Made by a program: the position numbers and the translations under genes. Of a DNA stretch of 64,000 nt, positions 11,785 through 23,500 are shown piece after piece (position 1 is the first letter of the stretch; each line of letters begins with the position of its first letter). The stretch comes from Drechslerella dactyloides (taxonomy: Eukaryota > Ascomycota > Orbiliomycetes > Orbiliales > Orbiliaceae). The DNA lies in the NCBI GenBank assembly GCA_020064725.1, contig JAGTWJ010000013.1, positions 620,001 to 684,000 of the forward strand, in the 5' to 3' direction. A model generated the notes under the pieces. That model was not told where the DNA came from. It did not search any database and was given only the letters and a program-made list of their open reading frames with translations.

Positions 11785-14700
11785 GGCAGCGGACGTGTAA
11801 TCGAAATGCAGTGAGACCAATGGGTGGGTGCTGGTGACTTAAGGTATCAAGCAAGGTCTGTTTGTCGTTGCTTCGAGCTTGTGGGGTGTACCGGTCGTTG
11901 AGCTTGTGTTCTTGACATGGTGTTCGTTCGTCAAGGTCCACTGGCCACAAACGGCAATCGGGCAAACATCGGCCCAAGCTTTCCCCAGATAGCCGCAGTG
12001 GACCCTGACCCGAACTTCTCAACCTCGTTCCTGCATTTATCACGATCTCTCCTCAGCCTCTAAACATGCTGTCGCATGGACGTCGTCGTCGACACGCAAG
12101 CTCACCAACCCGCCGTTGAACGTACACACCTACATACACGATTGACTCCTATTCCCCTGGCTAGCTACTCGATCATGTGCCGGTCACGCACATTTCCACT
12201 CCACCGCCCGCCTGAGGATGAGGACCGATCCGTCCATCTCAAACTCGACACTCCATTAGCGCCAGGAACCGCAGCTTGCGTCAGCTGCTCTCCACGTTCT
12301 CTCAACTGTTTCACGCTAACACTTCAACAGCCTGGCGTACGATTTTAAAATTAAAACGGCCGTGTTTTAGCCAGCTCATGGGCCAAGGGTCCGGCGCATC
12401 CTCCACGGATCCGCGCCCTCGGGCTCCTGCTGATTGTGACACAGCTGTCGAGGTTGCGGATCTTTACAATCGTCGCTAACCTGTTCCTACGCCTCGGGTC
12501 GTCGCCAGTTAGTTGGCCGTTCTCGGCCCAGTTCTCGGAATACAATTCCATTGTCGACATGTGTCAGCGACCGATGCGTGTATGGACGAATCGCAGGCAA
12601 TAGGATTCACGGCGATGAAGCGCTGGTGAAACGCGACTGTCGTCCAGACGCCCTTTCTATCCGTTGATGCACAGGGCTGACCTGCATCCATGTCTGCAGG
12701 CACGCAGTCAGAGACGGATATACGGCGGATGTGTGCGTATACGGCCAGCCAGCACATACATGCACGCAGGATCACCCCATGGGCCAGGATCACCCCGAAG
12801 TTTTGACCGGCATCAGCATTCATGCCTCCATTCGCACATTCTCGCCCGCCATAATCGCAGCACGCTGACCGATCTTTCGAGAAAAAGCGTACCGGCATGT
12901 ACCGCGGGGCAGTGCGGACTCTGCCGTCGCATGACCGTCATCTCAAAATGCGCAGGATGAGCATCGCAAACGCCACGTACGTTATCCATTTGACGCCTGC
13001 CATCGCGGTAGTGAGCGCACCGCATCTGCCAGAATTCGTCTACACGAGGTCTCACGCACGCTTGCGTAAGTTGTGCGCATGCACCACGCACATGCGCAGC
13101 TCAGTCAGTAATGCATCGTATGCACCGCATCGCTTTCCAACAGCCAAAAGCTCAGTCTCAAAGTCAAATCGTGCATGCTAGCCGTCGCGCATGTATCAAA
13201 GGTAAAAGGCCCGGCGGCCAAATACCAGCCCGGCACACCTGTATGTCTGATGCGATTGTTCCTCCGCGAACAATCTTCTGCACACGATTGTGGCTTTGAC
13301 AGCTACCCGCTGGCGACGCCTCATGTCCATGTTTTGGACTATTCCGCACCGGGCCGGAAGGCTGAGGCTGTAAACAAACCTCTCGCAAAGGAGCTGTGCA
13401 ATGTCCGAAACGGTCTCAGTCGACCTCTTCTGGATACGCGATATATCCCGAACAGTCAGTCCCGGCCGATGTGCTATCTCGATGGGGAGCCGTTGTCTCG
13501 CTCCACACCATCAAGGACATAACTAGCTCCCCGGGACCCCTGTTTACAGGTGTAGTTTTATATAGAGCTCCAGCAGATGTAACCGCAGTTGGATATCAGT
13601 TGCGAACTGCTCTCTTGTCGGCCGTTGATGATTCAGTAGAGCTACTAATGTGCCTGTAACAAGCCCACACACCAACAGAGCGCCCCTGGGCTAACCAAAT
13701 ATCAATCCGGCGCGCGAAGCTCAAGCTTATAGAGCTAACCGGCACTGCATCCAGTGTCCAAAAATAAAAATACGCACCACCGTTGAGATTCCCGTATCCA
13801 GCCCTGTCTCGACCATAAACTGGCAGCCAGAAGCCCGATCTATCGACATGAGATTTCCTGCGTGCGAGAATGTGGCGACAAGCAGCCCCAAAAGGCTGTT
13901 GCACCCGTCGCTTAAAAGCATCGTTTCTATTCCCACTAGTTGGTAGGACTTACAGACACGCCGTGAATGTAAATTCTGAAAATGCATGGATGCAAATCTG
14001 CACCTATCAGCGACGTCTCTAGACGACTGCCCTGCCACCGCCCCTGCTCAGTTGAGCCACGTGCCCTGTTCGCCATCGCCTATGCTCGCTATCCTGGGTT
14101 CTAGATTGGCTAGCGGGGCCTAGAATTCACGCCTCGGCGGCGCAGGAAAGAGGAGATCACCCGTGTTTTCTGCGACCTGTCGCGCTCGCTGTCGAAATTT
14201 TTGCCTACCTAGACATCTATTCGCCGGTCAGTCCGGCATGTCGCCTACATTCTCTTTACATATTCTCAGAAATACAAGCTGAATTGCATGAAGCCACGAT
14301 TGGGTTTGATTCGGTCTCGTTCCAGGACTGCCACGGCCTGGCGCCGCCACAGCGAGGCAATGAACATGCATGTATCTCCGCAAGCTCGAGCCAATCTACG
14401 GACATACACAAACATGTGGGCACATGCACATTCGCTTCCGAGCTCAGTGACTGTATGTTGTACATGAGTGTTATGATACTCACCCCATTGGAGCATTCCC
14501 TCGGCGAGACCGCGTCGGGTAGATTTGATTCTAAATGATTCGGGTGCATGCACCCAACGATAGAGAACAGGTCGGCAGTGCAGGTGTCACATAGAAGCGA
14601 TTCTGACTCGGAAATAACGTACGATATACCAGAGCATAACGTGATTGAGGGGTAAGACTGTATGTCGGCATCCTATCGGCGCTTTGTATCGGGATATTGC

Positions 14701-17700
14701 AATTGCGAATGGAGTATATCTCCCGAGCTTAGGATCGCTCGATGTACTGCAGATGGCAGGCAGGTGGGTGGTCAGGCGGGGTGGTGGATTCACCCGCAAA
14801 GAGCCAGCGAGGGGAGCGAGGGAGCGAGGTTTGAGATCTTAACGTGGGACTCCCGCGTGTATCTGTCTGCTCACTCGACGAGCTAGTTCAATTCGCAACC
14901 GTGGAGCTCCTGCTGGGAGGCACGTCGTCTCGGGGCCATGAGCTAGTACCAAGTCTGTCGATATGCTCTTTTGAGCGCAACAGGAAGAGGAAAAAAAAGT
15001 GCAACCCGAATGTGAATCTAACCAACCTAGAGTAGCCCCTCGATGGATAGGAAATCAGATTAGCTAGACCCCCGTTCCCCGGGGCACGAGCGAGCGATTC
15101 AAATCCGCCCACCTGGTCACAGCCTAGAGGAGAGCTTATCAACTCGACGATGCAACCTTCACGAGGTGCTTGAAAATTGGTATTGCATTGGCCATGGGAA
15201 TATTTTGGGATGCATGGAAGGGTCATGTGAACGCTTCGTTGGCATGAATTCACCGCTGCTGTTCCTGCTGTGCAATCTCAACATCAGACGACGCTGCGAA
15301 TGATAACTGCATTGATGATGCATTGACGATGCAGGGAGTTCAGTTGCATTGCACGACGAAGGAGACGAGTTCACATTGTTCCTCGCTATCATTCGGCCTT
15401 TCTGTTTAGCTATCTGGCCGTCGACAGTGTGACCAGGTCGTTCCGTTCCGACGCTAGCTTGGCTCGAGCAGTGGTCATGTTGGCAACATATTAGGGGCTT
15501 GGTTGGCAACTATTCAGAGACATATTCCCGGCGTTCTGCGACGAGCTCGAAGGGTGCAGCTATCGTGGGGTTTGAAAGTTAAAGCGCAGGGACGGCGCAT
15601 GCTGCAAAATGGCAAAGTCAGCACGGCGAGGAAGAATTCGCATCCGAGATTCGAATTTGAGTCCAAATTTGCAAAACCTCCACTCTATCGATCGAAGGTT
15701 ATCGTTTAATAAAACGCCACAAACCGAATTTAACAGCCAGCAGCTCCACATTAATAGAAACGGCCTGAATCTGTTATAGATGCTTGCTTGGCCAGCCCGT
15801 TTAAACATTTCCTGATTCTGTCGTGGGCAACGCGACAAATCTGGAGACCTCAGACAGAACGGATGGCCACCGAGGAGTCGGATTGCATATCGAATCTTGA
15901 TCGAGCTGCGCCGCCGCTGCTCTAAATGCTCCGAAACCCGCAGACGTTTTGACTCCCAAAGACGCAGTTGCATGCACCGACGGAGGGGAAGCTCCTGTCG
16001 ATTCCCACATGACCGTGCCGGGCGCATTGATTGTCCCCTCGGTGGAATGGATTAGTGGTTGGTTTGGTCCCACGGTGTCCACTCGAAACATATGCATTCA
16101 ATCGACGTGCGACTCATCGTGATGTCTCCGAAAGAACCCCAACAGCTGGCCAGCCGGCGCAGTTTGCAGTTGCATTTTTTCTTGCTCTCCCACGACGAGC
16201 AGGGGACAGGAGCATTACAAGCTCCAACCTAGACGCCATGCATGCTAACAGGCACGGGGCTGCTTTCAACGTTGGAATGCTGTTCGACCGGCCTGGGCCA
16301 GCTGTCCCGAAGTTCAAAGAAAAGTGTCACCCACGTTAACTGTGGAATTCAAATTGTCCACGCAGAGAAAAGAAAATAACAGAAATGCACGGAAGTTGAA
16401 CTGGAGTGACGCACCTGACCAGGCCCTTATTAGCAGATGGATGCTAAGATCTTCCAGAAAAGTTCCTTTCCGGTGGCGTCTTCCTCGTAAGCTGCCCAAC
16501 CCGTTCTTCGCATTGGCTGTGAAGTCCCGGTTAAGTAATCGGTAGGACGAAAAAGCTACTGGTACTCCCTCCGTCTCGTCGTACGAAGGGCTTTACAATT
16601 AACGCTGGTCCAGCGGATCTGAATCGGCTTCCTGGTGGTAATGAATCACCGCAATCTGATTAGCTGGTGGCCTGACTCTCGTTGCCGCCGTCGACCGGCC
16701 GGACGAATGTTAATCTCCCCTGCCTCGCAAGCTGTTGCAGGCTGCTGCTCGTCCTCGCGAAATAGATGAACCGACGAGAATAAATGAATTTTGCGATTGT
16801 CGTCCGGCGAATGTCCAGTGCGATGGTTCGACGGTTGGTTGCGAGTTGATCCAGGTACAGAAAACAGCTACCAACCAGCCAGACTGACATTGAACGTGTG
16901 CTCTTGCCCGCCAACCAAGGTCTGTCTGGTAGCTCACCCACGCACACCACCACCATCAGCGGCTAAATGCCCCCCATGCAGACACGCTTGTCTCGCTCGC
17001 CCCCCGGGAACGGAATGCCACCGGCTCGGATTCCTCGGGCGCATTTCTTCCATCTTGAACTCGCTAGTTCGTTGCAGATATTACGTGGAGCTGTGTCAGT
17101 GTGCCCGTCCCACGAACGGAAAGAGAAGTGCCAGCAGCTCAAGATAGATCCTACTGCAATTCTCGAGATTCACGGTGGACACTCTATCTCTGACGATGCT
17201 CCATTCTGTGCGCTTAAGCTTACGGGGCCTGCCTACCTGCGAGCTCAAGGCTCAAGGTTACGTGCGGCCCTCTTCTGCCGGCATGCAACTTTAGTAGCTA
17301 ACCAACAGGATCGTGAAATGCTGCCGCCATCTGCCCTCAGGCGAGCAAGATCAGCGCTGCAGCGCTGCCTATACGCAAGCAAGCTTGTGCAATTTTGCAC
17401 TCACTTCTCGTCATCCATCCCATCATTGAGGGGTGCATCGAGTCTCCTCGTCGGCCAGTGGGCGTGGTGCTCGCTGTCGAATCACATCAAAAGCCGAGAC
17501 CAAGATCATATCAAACACAGCGAACTGACTAACGGAACCCCTCCGTGGGATGGATAGTAAAGCTGGACATCGAACATGATGGTATGTGCGTGCGTATGTA
17601 GGGTAACCCGAATGCACCCGACTAATACTCGCATGATTTGCAGGAATCAGAAATAACCACATATGCACAATTTGGTCCTGTCCAAATGACTTGAGATTGT

Positions 17701-17858
17701 TGGTGGTTAGTCATGCCGCCGTAGGCAGACACGAGTTCTTCGTCCTCCTCGCTTTCTTAATCTCAGCGGCGTAGCAGCCCAGCGCGAACCGTCCGTCCGT
17801 CCGCCCGTTTGGTCCGAAATTCCCTAAAGCGAGGGAGGGAGTGTGTGCAAACGCAAGG

Positions 17859-17905
17859 AAAAAAAAAAAAAAAAAAAAAAGAGCCGAGAGAGAGAGAGAG
17901 AGAGA
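17859..17905. repeat. Poly(A) run followed by a (GA)n microsatellite
   Basis: A run of about 22 A ends at 17880, and an almost pure GA dinucleotide tract fills 17886-17905. It is a homopurine low-complexity tract in gene-free DNA. A poly(A) run could mark the tail of a very old retrocopy, but I see no adjacent ORF or target-site duplication, so simple slippage is more likely. Confidence 0.85.
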
Positions 17906-19275
17906 CAGAGAAAACGCCGTCTAAGCAGCAATTCTGGCCTTCAAGAGAGCTCGGATGCACCGTCGGCCAGATGAGATCGCTGTTGGTTGGACGGTGCAAA
18001 CCCTTGCCTGGCTGCATATGGCTCGGGGAGGTACAGGCTGGACAGAATTGAGGGTCGCCGGTATGCCGAGGGGGATCACATAACCCCAAACGTCGTCCGC
18101 CCGTTTATACATGCGTACGTACGCACGCACATTACATTACTTACACGAACGTGCATGTCGACGAGGGAGGGCAAGTAACCGCGTGACAGGCAACCAGGGA
18201 ACAGTAAGGATTGCATATACTGCAGACATGACAGGCAGTTGGGTTTGTCATCGTGATGCTATTTCGATCCCAAGTTCATGCCCATCTCATGCTCAGCAGA
18301 CGGCGGGTGAACGCCATGCGAGCCGGCACACTAGGAGATGGAGGTAAGCATCGAAGCTCTCTCCGATTGTGCTGATGTTTAAAATAGAGATCCGGAGTGG
18401 GACCTCCCTTCAAATCTCTCAGATATGTCTCTCAGCTTCTGCAGGTTTTCTTGGAGATGAACTTGAATTTTTTTGCTCCTAGCTTTGGTCCTGATGCTCA
18501 TTTTCCTTGATTCTGGAAAAGGGTTTTATGCACGGTATCGGAAATACGTGGTTTACCTTTCAAAGAGACAAGCGAGGGGACAAAAGAAGAGTAGGAGTGA
18601 CAGAAAATAGCTGGGCGACGCCATTGGCTGGGTCCTTATCGACGCAACAGAGGCTGTATACGCAATGTCAACAGAATGGGACCGGCAACGTAACGTATGT
18701 TATGTAGCTCGGTCCTGCCACTGCGCAGAGCTATGTTAAGGGCCATGGGGTTAAGGTATCATTGACTCCTATGCTGCTCAGGCCGTCATTCTTAGCTAAC
18801 TCGGTTGGACGGCTTTCTGCACGAGGCAGGTTCCGTCAATTAGCTGTCCAGGTCACCGACTCTCGAATGCATATTTTCGGGTTTCGCAGGAAGTAGGCGG
18901 ATGCGGGTGAGGTAAACTACTGCCTGACCGCCGCGATATGATGAGCTGTGCACAGGAGAATGAAGGACAAATATGATTGACATGCAAGCCCGATGACCGG
19001 GCTCTTACGCAGCTGTACTTGACCTGAAGCATGAAGCTTCGGAATGAATTCCAGACCGCCAGGTCGAGACGCTTTCGTCGATGCTGCTGTGCTGCCGTCC
19101 GCTGCCTAGTATCCTAGAGCGAGTATCGACGTATCTGCCCCATGCTAGATTGATATTATTCCCTTTTGCGAGTTCCCGACGTCGTCCCGACTCTGAATAG
19201 ACAATAGCCCGCTGTTCCACGCTACGGGGTAGCTAAGGAGGCCATTTCACCAAAGCAGACAAGGCTGTGTGAATG

Positions 19276-19327
19276 CTTTTTTTTTCTCCCTTCTCCCTCG
19301 TTTTCTTTTCCTTTCTTTTCTTCTTTG
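19276..19327. repeat. Polypyrimidine tract
   Basis: About 50 bases of almost pure T/C on the plus strand, upstream of the CT-rich leader of the small gene at 20163. Polypyrimidine tracts of this kind often sit near transcription starts of strongly expressed fungal genes. Any promoter role here is an inference. Confidence 0.6.
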
Positions 19328-20162
19328 GCAGACATGAAGCAAGCTAACGAAAAAGAAAAGCGCCCGAACCATGAAAAGCAAAACCCCGCAAAAAGCAAAC
19401 GTTCGATGCCCCCCGGTGGATACCAGTACGTACCAGACAGTATCGATGCAAGAACGGGGGCAAGCTCCCTGCGAACGAGCGTTTGTGTGTGTGAACGGAC
19501 ACTAGACACCACATCCCAGTCGGCCTTGACGCAGTCAGCCATCATCGCCCCATTTCCCTCTGCGCTGCGAAAGCCTGGAATTGGGCTCTTGCCTTGGTTT
19601 TTTGGCCTGGGCCACTAGCCATTTGGTCCGAAGACCCCCTCCATTGCATTGCCGGAGTCAACCGCTTGCTCTCCTCCAAAAAAAAGATATATAGACTTCC
19701 TCTCCTCCCTCCCACCCCCAGGTATGTTGTGTTATTCTCCAGACGACCTACCACGATACAACTGCTATACCACTACGCTACTTCTACTCGGACTATCTTC
19801 CAACATAACAAGCCAATTCAGCTCGATTCCTTTACTACCTTTGCCAAACCCCTCCCAGAGCATCTGAGTATCAGATATATATACACCGCCCATCACATAT
19901 AACACCATTCACCTGCATTCGCATCGCGACCTTTTAACGCTATCTACATCTTTCTATATAATAGCACAAGCAAGCGCTAGTCCTTTGGCCTCGCCGACTG
20001 CATCCGCCATCGATTGCACGTCTTATACAACTACATATATCGGATATACAAAACTGTCCTCGTCCCGCGCGATAGTCAACAGCTTTTAAGCAATTCGAGC
20101 TAGCTCGCCTTCGCCCTCCAGATCCTATCCACTCTACTCATCTACCACACCGCACCTCCACA

Positions 20163-20354
20163 ATGTTCTCCTGCGTCAACTACGAACGGGGCTGCCGAGG
20201 CCGGTGCAACATCCAGAACGGCCGTTGCGAAAGCTGCATTACGCTGAACTTGAGGAGGACCGCCGTATCTGTCTTCGCTACGTCAGTGAGAGACTTTTCC
20301 AAGCCAGTAATTGATCTATCGGCTCTGCAAATGTCGCCGGCTGCGACGAAATAA
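20163..20354 (+). CDS. Small Cys-rich protein, 63 aa, 3' structure uncertain
   Basis: The ATG lies in a good context (CCTCCACAATG) directly after a long CT-rich leader. The first 33 residues look strongly coding and carry five cysteines spaced C-x6-C-x3-C-x6-C-x2-C (SCVNYERGCRGRCN, then NGRCESC) before LNLRR. This resembles a small metal-binding knuckle. I recall similar short proteins in Eurotiomycetes but have no name for them. The simple reading ends at TAA 20352-20354 (63 aa). Alternatively, an intron starting near 20287 (GTGAGA) and ending near 20380 (GCGAG) would continue the frame as a Pro/Ser/Arg-rich tail to about 20591. I cannot decide between the two. There is no signal peptide, so a cytosolic or nuclear protein is likely. 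It is the only supported gene between 12 and 28 kb. Confidence 0.55.
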   Translation: MFSCVNYERGCRGRCNIQNGRCESCITLNLRRTAVSVFATSVRDFSKPVIDLSALQMSPAATK

Positions 20355-20599
20355 ATGGCTAGCCCGTTAGCCAGCCAGCGAGTCAATTGCTCAACCAACG
20401 TCGAATCCAAAACGGACTTCTCCTCGCGATGCGCCGCGCCGCGCGCTCTATCCTCCCGCCCCAGCTCCCACGCCTACGGCTAGACAGCTCGGGCCAGCCA
20501 GGATGCAGCTCCGGCACAAAAACACCCCTCACTCATTCTTCCGCCACCGACACACGAGCACCGCCGCCGTGCCCACCCCCAAGATATAAATACATCTAG

Positions 20600-23500
20600 T
20601 TCGAAACTCCAACCTTCATTTGTACCATAACGACTGTAACGACCACGATCGAAGCAAAAGCCTCGCCGGCCTTGGGCTCTACCCATCATAAGCGCCATCT
20701 TCTTCTCTGTACATCTTCGAAAGAGGCTTCACAATTTGATCGATTATAAATCAATTCATAAAAATCGGCGTTGCATTGGGACATGGCTTTCGTTTTTCTG
20801 TTCTTTCTTCTGTCTAGTATTTTTTTAACACTGGAGAGGGCGCTCTGGAAGGCATCTCCTAACTGTTAGTTTCAATGGGCTCAATCCTTTCGCTGAGTTC
20901 GTTTTTTTTCTTCGTCCCGCGAGTTTTGCGTGTGCGTTGCTTGATATCCATCTCCGGGCGTACAAATGTCATGATGCTTTTTTATCCATATTGTTCCTTA
21001 TGATGTCTTACTTTATTTCAACTTGAATTCTTGCTATTGCTCAATTGAAGATTCATGGCCATCGGTCGCGCAGTCATGGTCTGTTATACCCATCTATGCA
21101 TATTATTTTCCTTCGTTTTTCACCCAAGTTCCCTTAAACATTCAACTTCGAATCCCGTTCCAAACCTTTATAATGTACAATAGTTCCCTAGACAAATTTT
21201 CTCCTTCAAATCTATACGACCGATTCCTCCTCCAATCAAAAGTACGTGATCGCATCTGTTAGAATTCACAATTCAATAGATCCGTACACTTTTCGTATAC
21301 AGCCTTACTTTCGTCGTCCTTGGTATAATTCCAGAGTCACCAAATTTCACGTGCAAAGCCCAGCTCTGGGAGGCAAACGTCAAACTCCCTGCTGTCCTGA
21401 CACCACGCTTCAGACTCCTTTCTCGTTGTGAAATTGTGTCTCTTCCGAGTGCGCCCGCCCCGGCGCGCTGGGGTGCGGCCAGGCCGGTGTTTGAGGTTGA
21501 TACCTCCTGCAAATATCTGTAGCCGATCCACCACTGCACTCCTCAAACTCTCACGCCTACCGGATTATATTATATCTCCTTCCTCCGTTCGAGAAAGGGG
21601 AGCGAGGCGCTATCAGAGCGGGCGTGCGTGGCAGATTGCAAGCTAGTAGGCAGATATATATTATATTAATTCAGTGAGCTCTGGCGTTTTAATTTTTCTA
21701 ACGAGATGTAAACGCGAATACACCGGGCTGATCGTTCGCTTGAATTGGGTATTACGATCGAAGCTCGAAGATAGGCTGGCAGGCAGACAGATGGCTGGCT
21801 GGCCTATATTTCCACAACACGCAATTCGAATTCGAACTCGCATTCGCTGCCGTGGACCGACCAGAAACGCCTCACCAACCCGTCACCAATTTAAACGTTT
21901 GTGCGTGCGGTACGGAGTATACTTCATACGTGTTAACTCTATCGAGACGGTCGGTTGTAACTGTCGCAGCGCCCGGGCAAACTAGGGATTAGAACATTAA
22001 ATCAATCAGCTTGGGCGCGCGAAGCGCCAGCTGGCCCAAAAGGAAAAAAATCATCTGATGTTGAAAATGTTGAGCTCGAGCTTCGGTAGTGCTTGGTCGT
22101 AGCGTTAAGGTTGGCCGTTGATTGATCCAATTCATGGGTGTGCTCCAACTATAGGCAGGGTCTCTTTTCCAACGGTGCTAACAGCTTTTGTCTATCAGTT
22201 GCAAGGGCTCACTCCGGCGTCTACAAACGAAAGCATGCGACTACGGTCCGTCGTTCTGAAATCGCATTAATCACTGCCATCCCTCTATGCGCAATTCGCA
22301 ATTCGCAGACCACGTAAGAAGCATGCATGCGACTTAAGTCTCACTATTATTCTATCAAATACGGATGGATGGTTGGACGGTTATAGGTAATGCAAGTGCA
22401 GGTACCTACGTGCATGTGCACTCGACTCACGGACGCAAATTAACCTCTGTGCTCCGTGCTCCTGCCTGTCTGTCTGCGGCTCCGGCGGACAAGTCGGATA
22501 ACACTGTCAGCGTCCTTTGTGACTCCATGAAAATCTTATTTCATAGTTCCTTGCTCTTTGTGACCTGACACTGCAGCACGGAAAATTAAGAGACCTCACG
22601 ACGGGTTGCCGACCTGCGAATCAACAGCCGGCTTGACCTCAGTCGTGAAATTTCATGAACTTTCGGCAGTGACGCAGTTGACGGCTCATTACCCTTTTCT
22701 GACAAAATTCATCGTTGTGGGCGCAACCTCCATGCTGTAGGTGTATGGATATGTCGACATCACATGCATATCAGTAATGTATGTCTACGCATGCGCGCCG
22801 TGGGGTACATGACATGACAAGGCTTCTGCGCGGTGGGAAACGAGGAAGGGAGGCTGCGCACAGCGCATATGCAGTCATGTCAGTCGGGCAGTCTGTGCAT
22901 GCACCACATCTGAGGTAACCGTAAGACTCGGACTTGGACGATGGATGGATGGATGGATTGCTGTGGTCCTGCTGGTGGTGGCTGCGGTTGTATCGTGGTT
23001 CGTAGCTTTTGATTTAGGCATCCTTAGATACAGCGGGGATAGCCTTCGATTCGGGTTCTATCGACCGACGGATGACTTTTTATTTATTTTTATATCCCTT
23101 ACTGACATCCTTTTCTTCTTCCAGGGTCGACCTTCATATTTTATCTCAATAGCCGTGCTGTGTCGAGGCGCTGCATGGTCTATTTCTGACGAATCAAGGA
23201 TTTGTGCGAGGCTGTCGTCGCGAAAGAAACGCAGCTCCGCCAGACATGGTCTAGATAACATATGGATACACACATACGTAAACCACCCGAACTGTATCAA
23301 GATACGTGGTCCGTTGCTCGTTTATGTTGGACTGGGGTGGTAGATGCCAGCGGGGGGCTGTATGGTAGTCCCGTGATGGTCATTGGACAGGGCGAGCTGC
23401 GAAGCATTGTGCTGGTGACGTACTGCAGAGGATGCGCATTCTTTGTGGAGCTGCTCGCAAGCCAGCCTTTAATTTTGGCAAGCTGGCCATGTCAACGACC

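Larger units (their letters stand above)
11785..20162. other. 8.4-kb gene-poor region with long leader of the 20.16-kb gene
   Basis: I searched both strands and found no family motif. The open frames (longest about 196 codons near 16967-17557) have no recognisable domain or supporting splice pattern. Visible low-complexity elements are a run of about 22 A followed by a GA tract (17859-17905) and a polypyrimidine block (19276-19327). From about 19676 to 20162 the plus strand is CT-rich with scattered ATGs and candidate splice signals. This resembles the long 5' leader of a fungal regulatory or highly expressed gene and ends in a favourable context just before the ATG at 20163. Non-coding transcripts are possible but cannot be seen from sequence. 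Confidence 0.45.

Noticed and set aside
16967..17557. 196-codon frame in the gene-poor region
   Set aside because: No domain, irregular composition and no splice partner; its length is within what chance gives in moderately GC-rich DNA.
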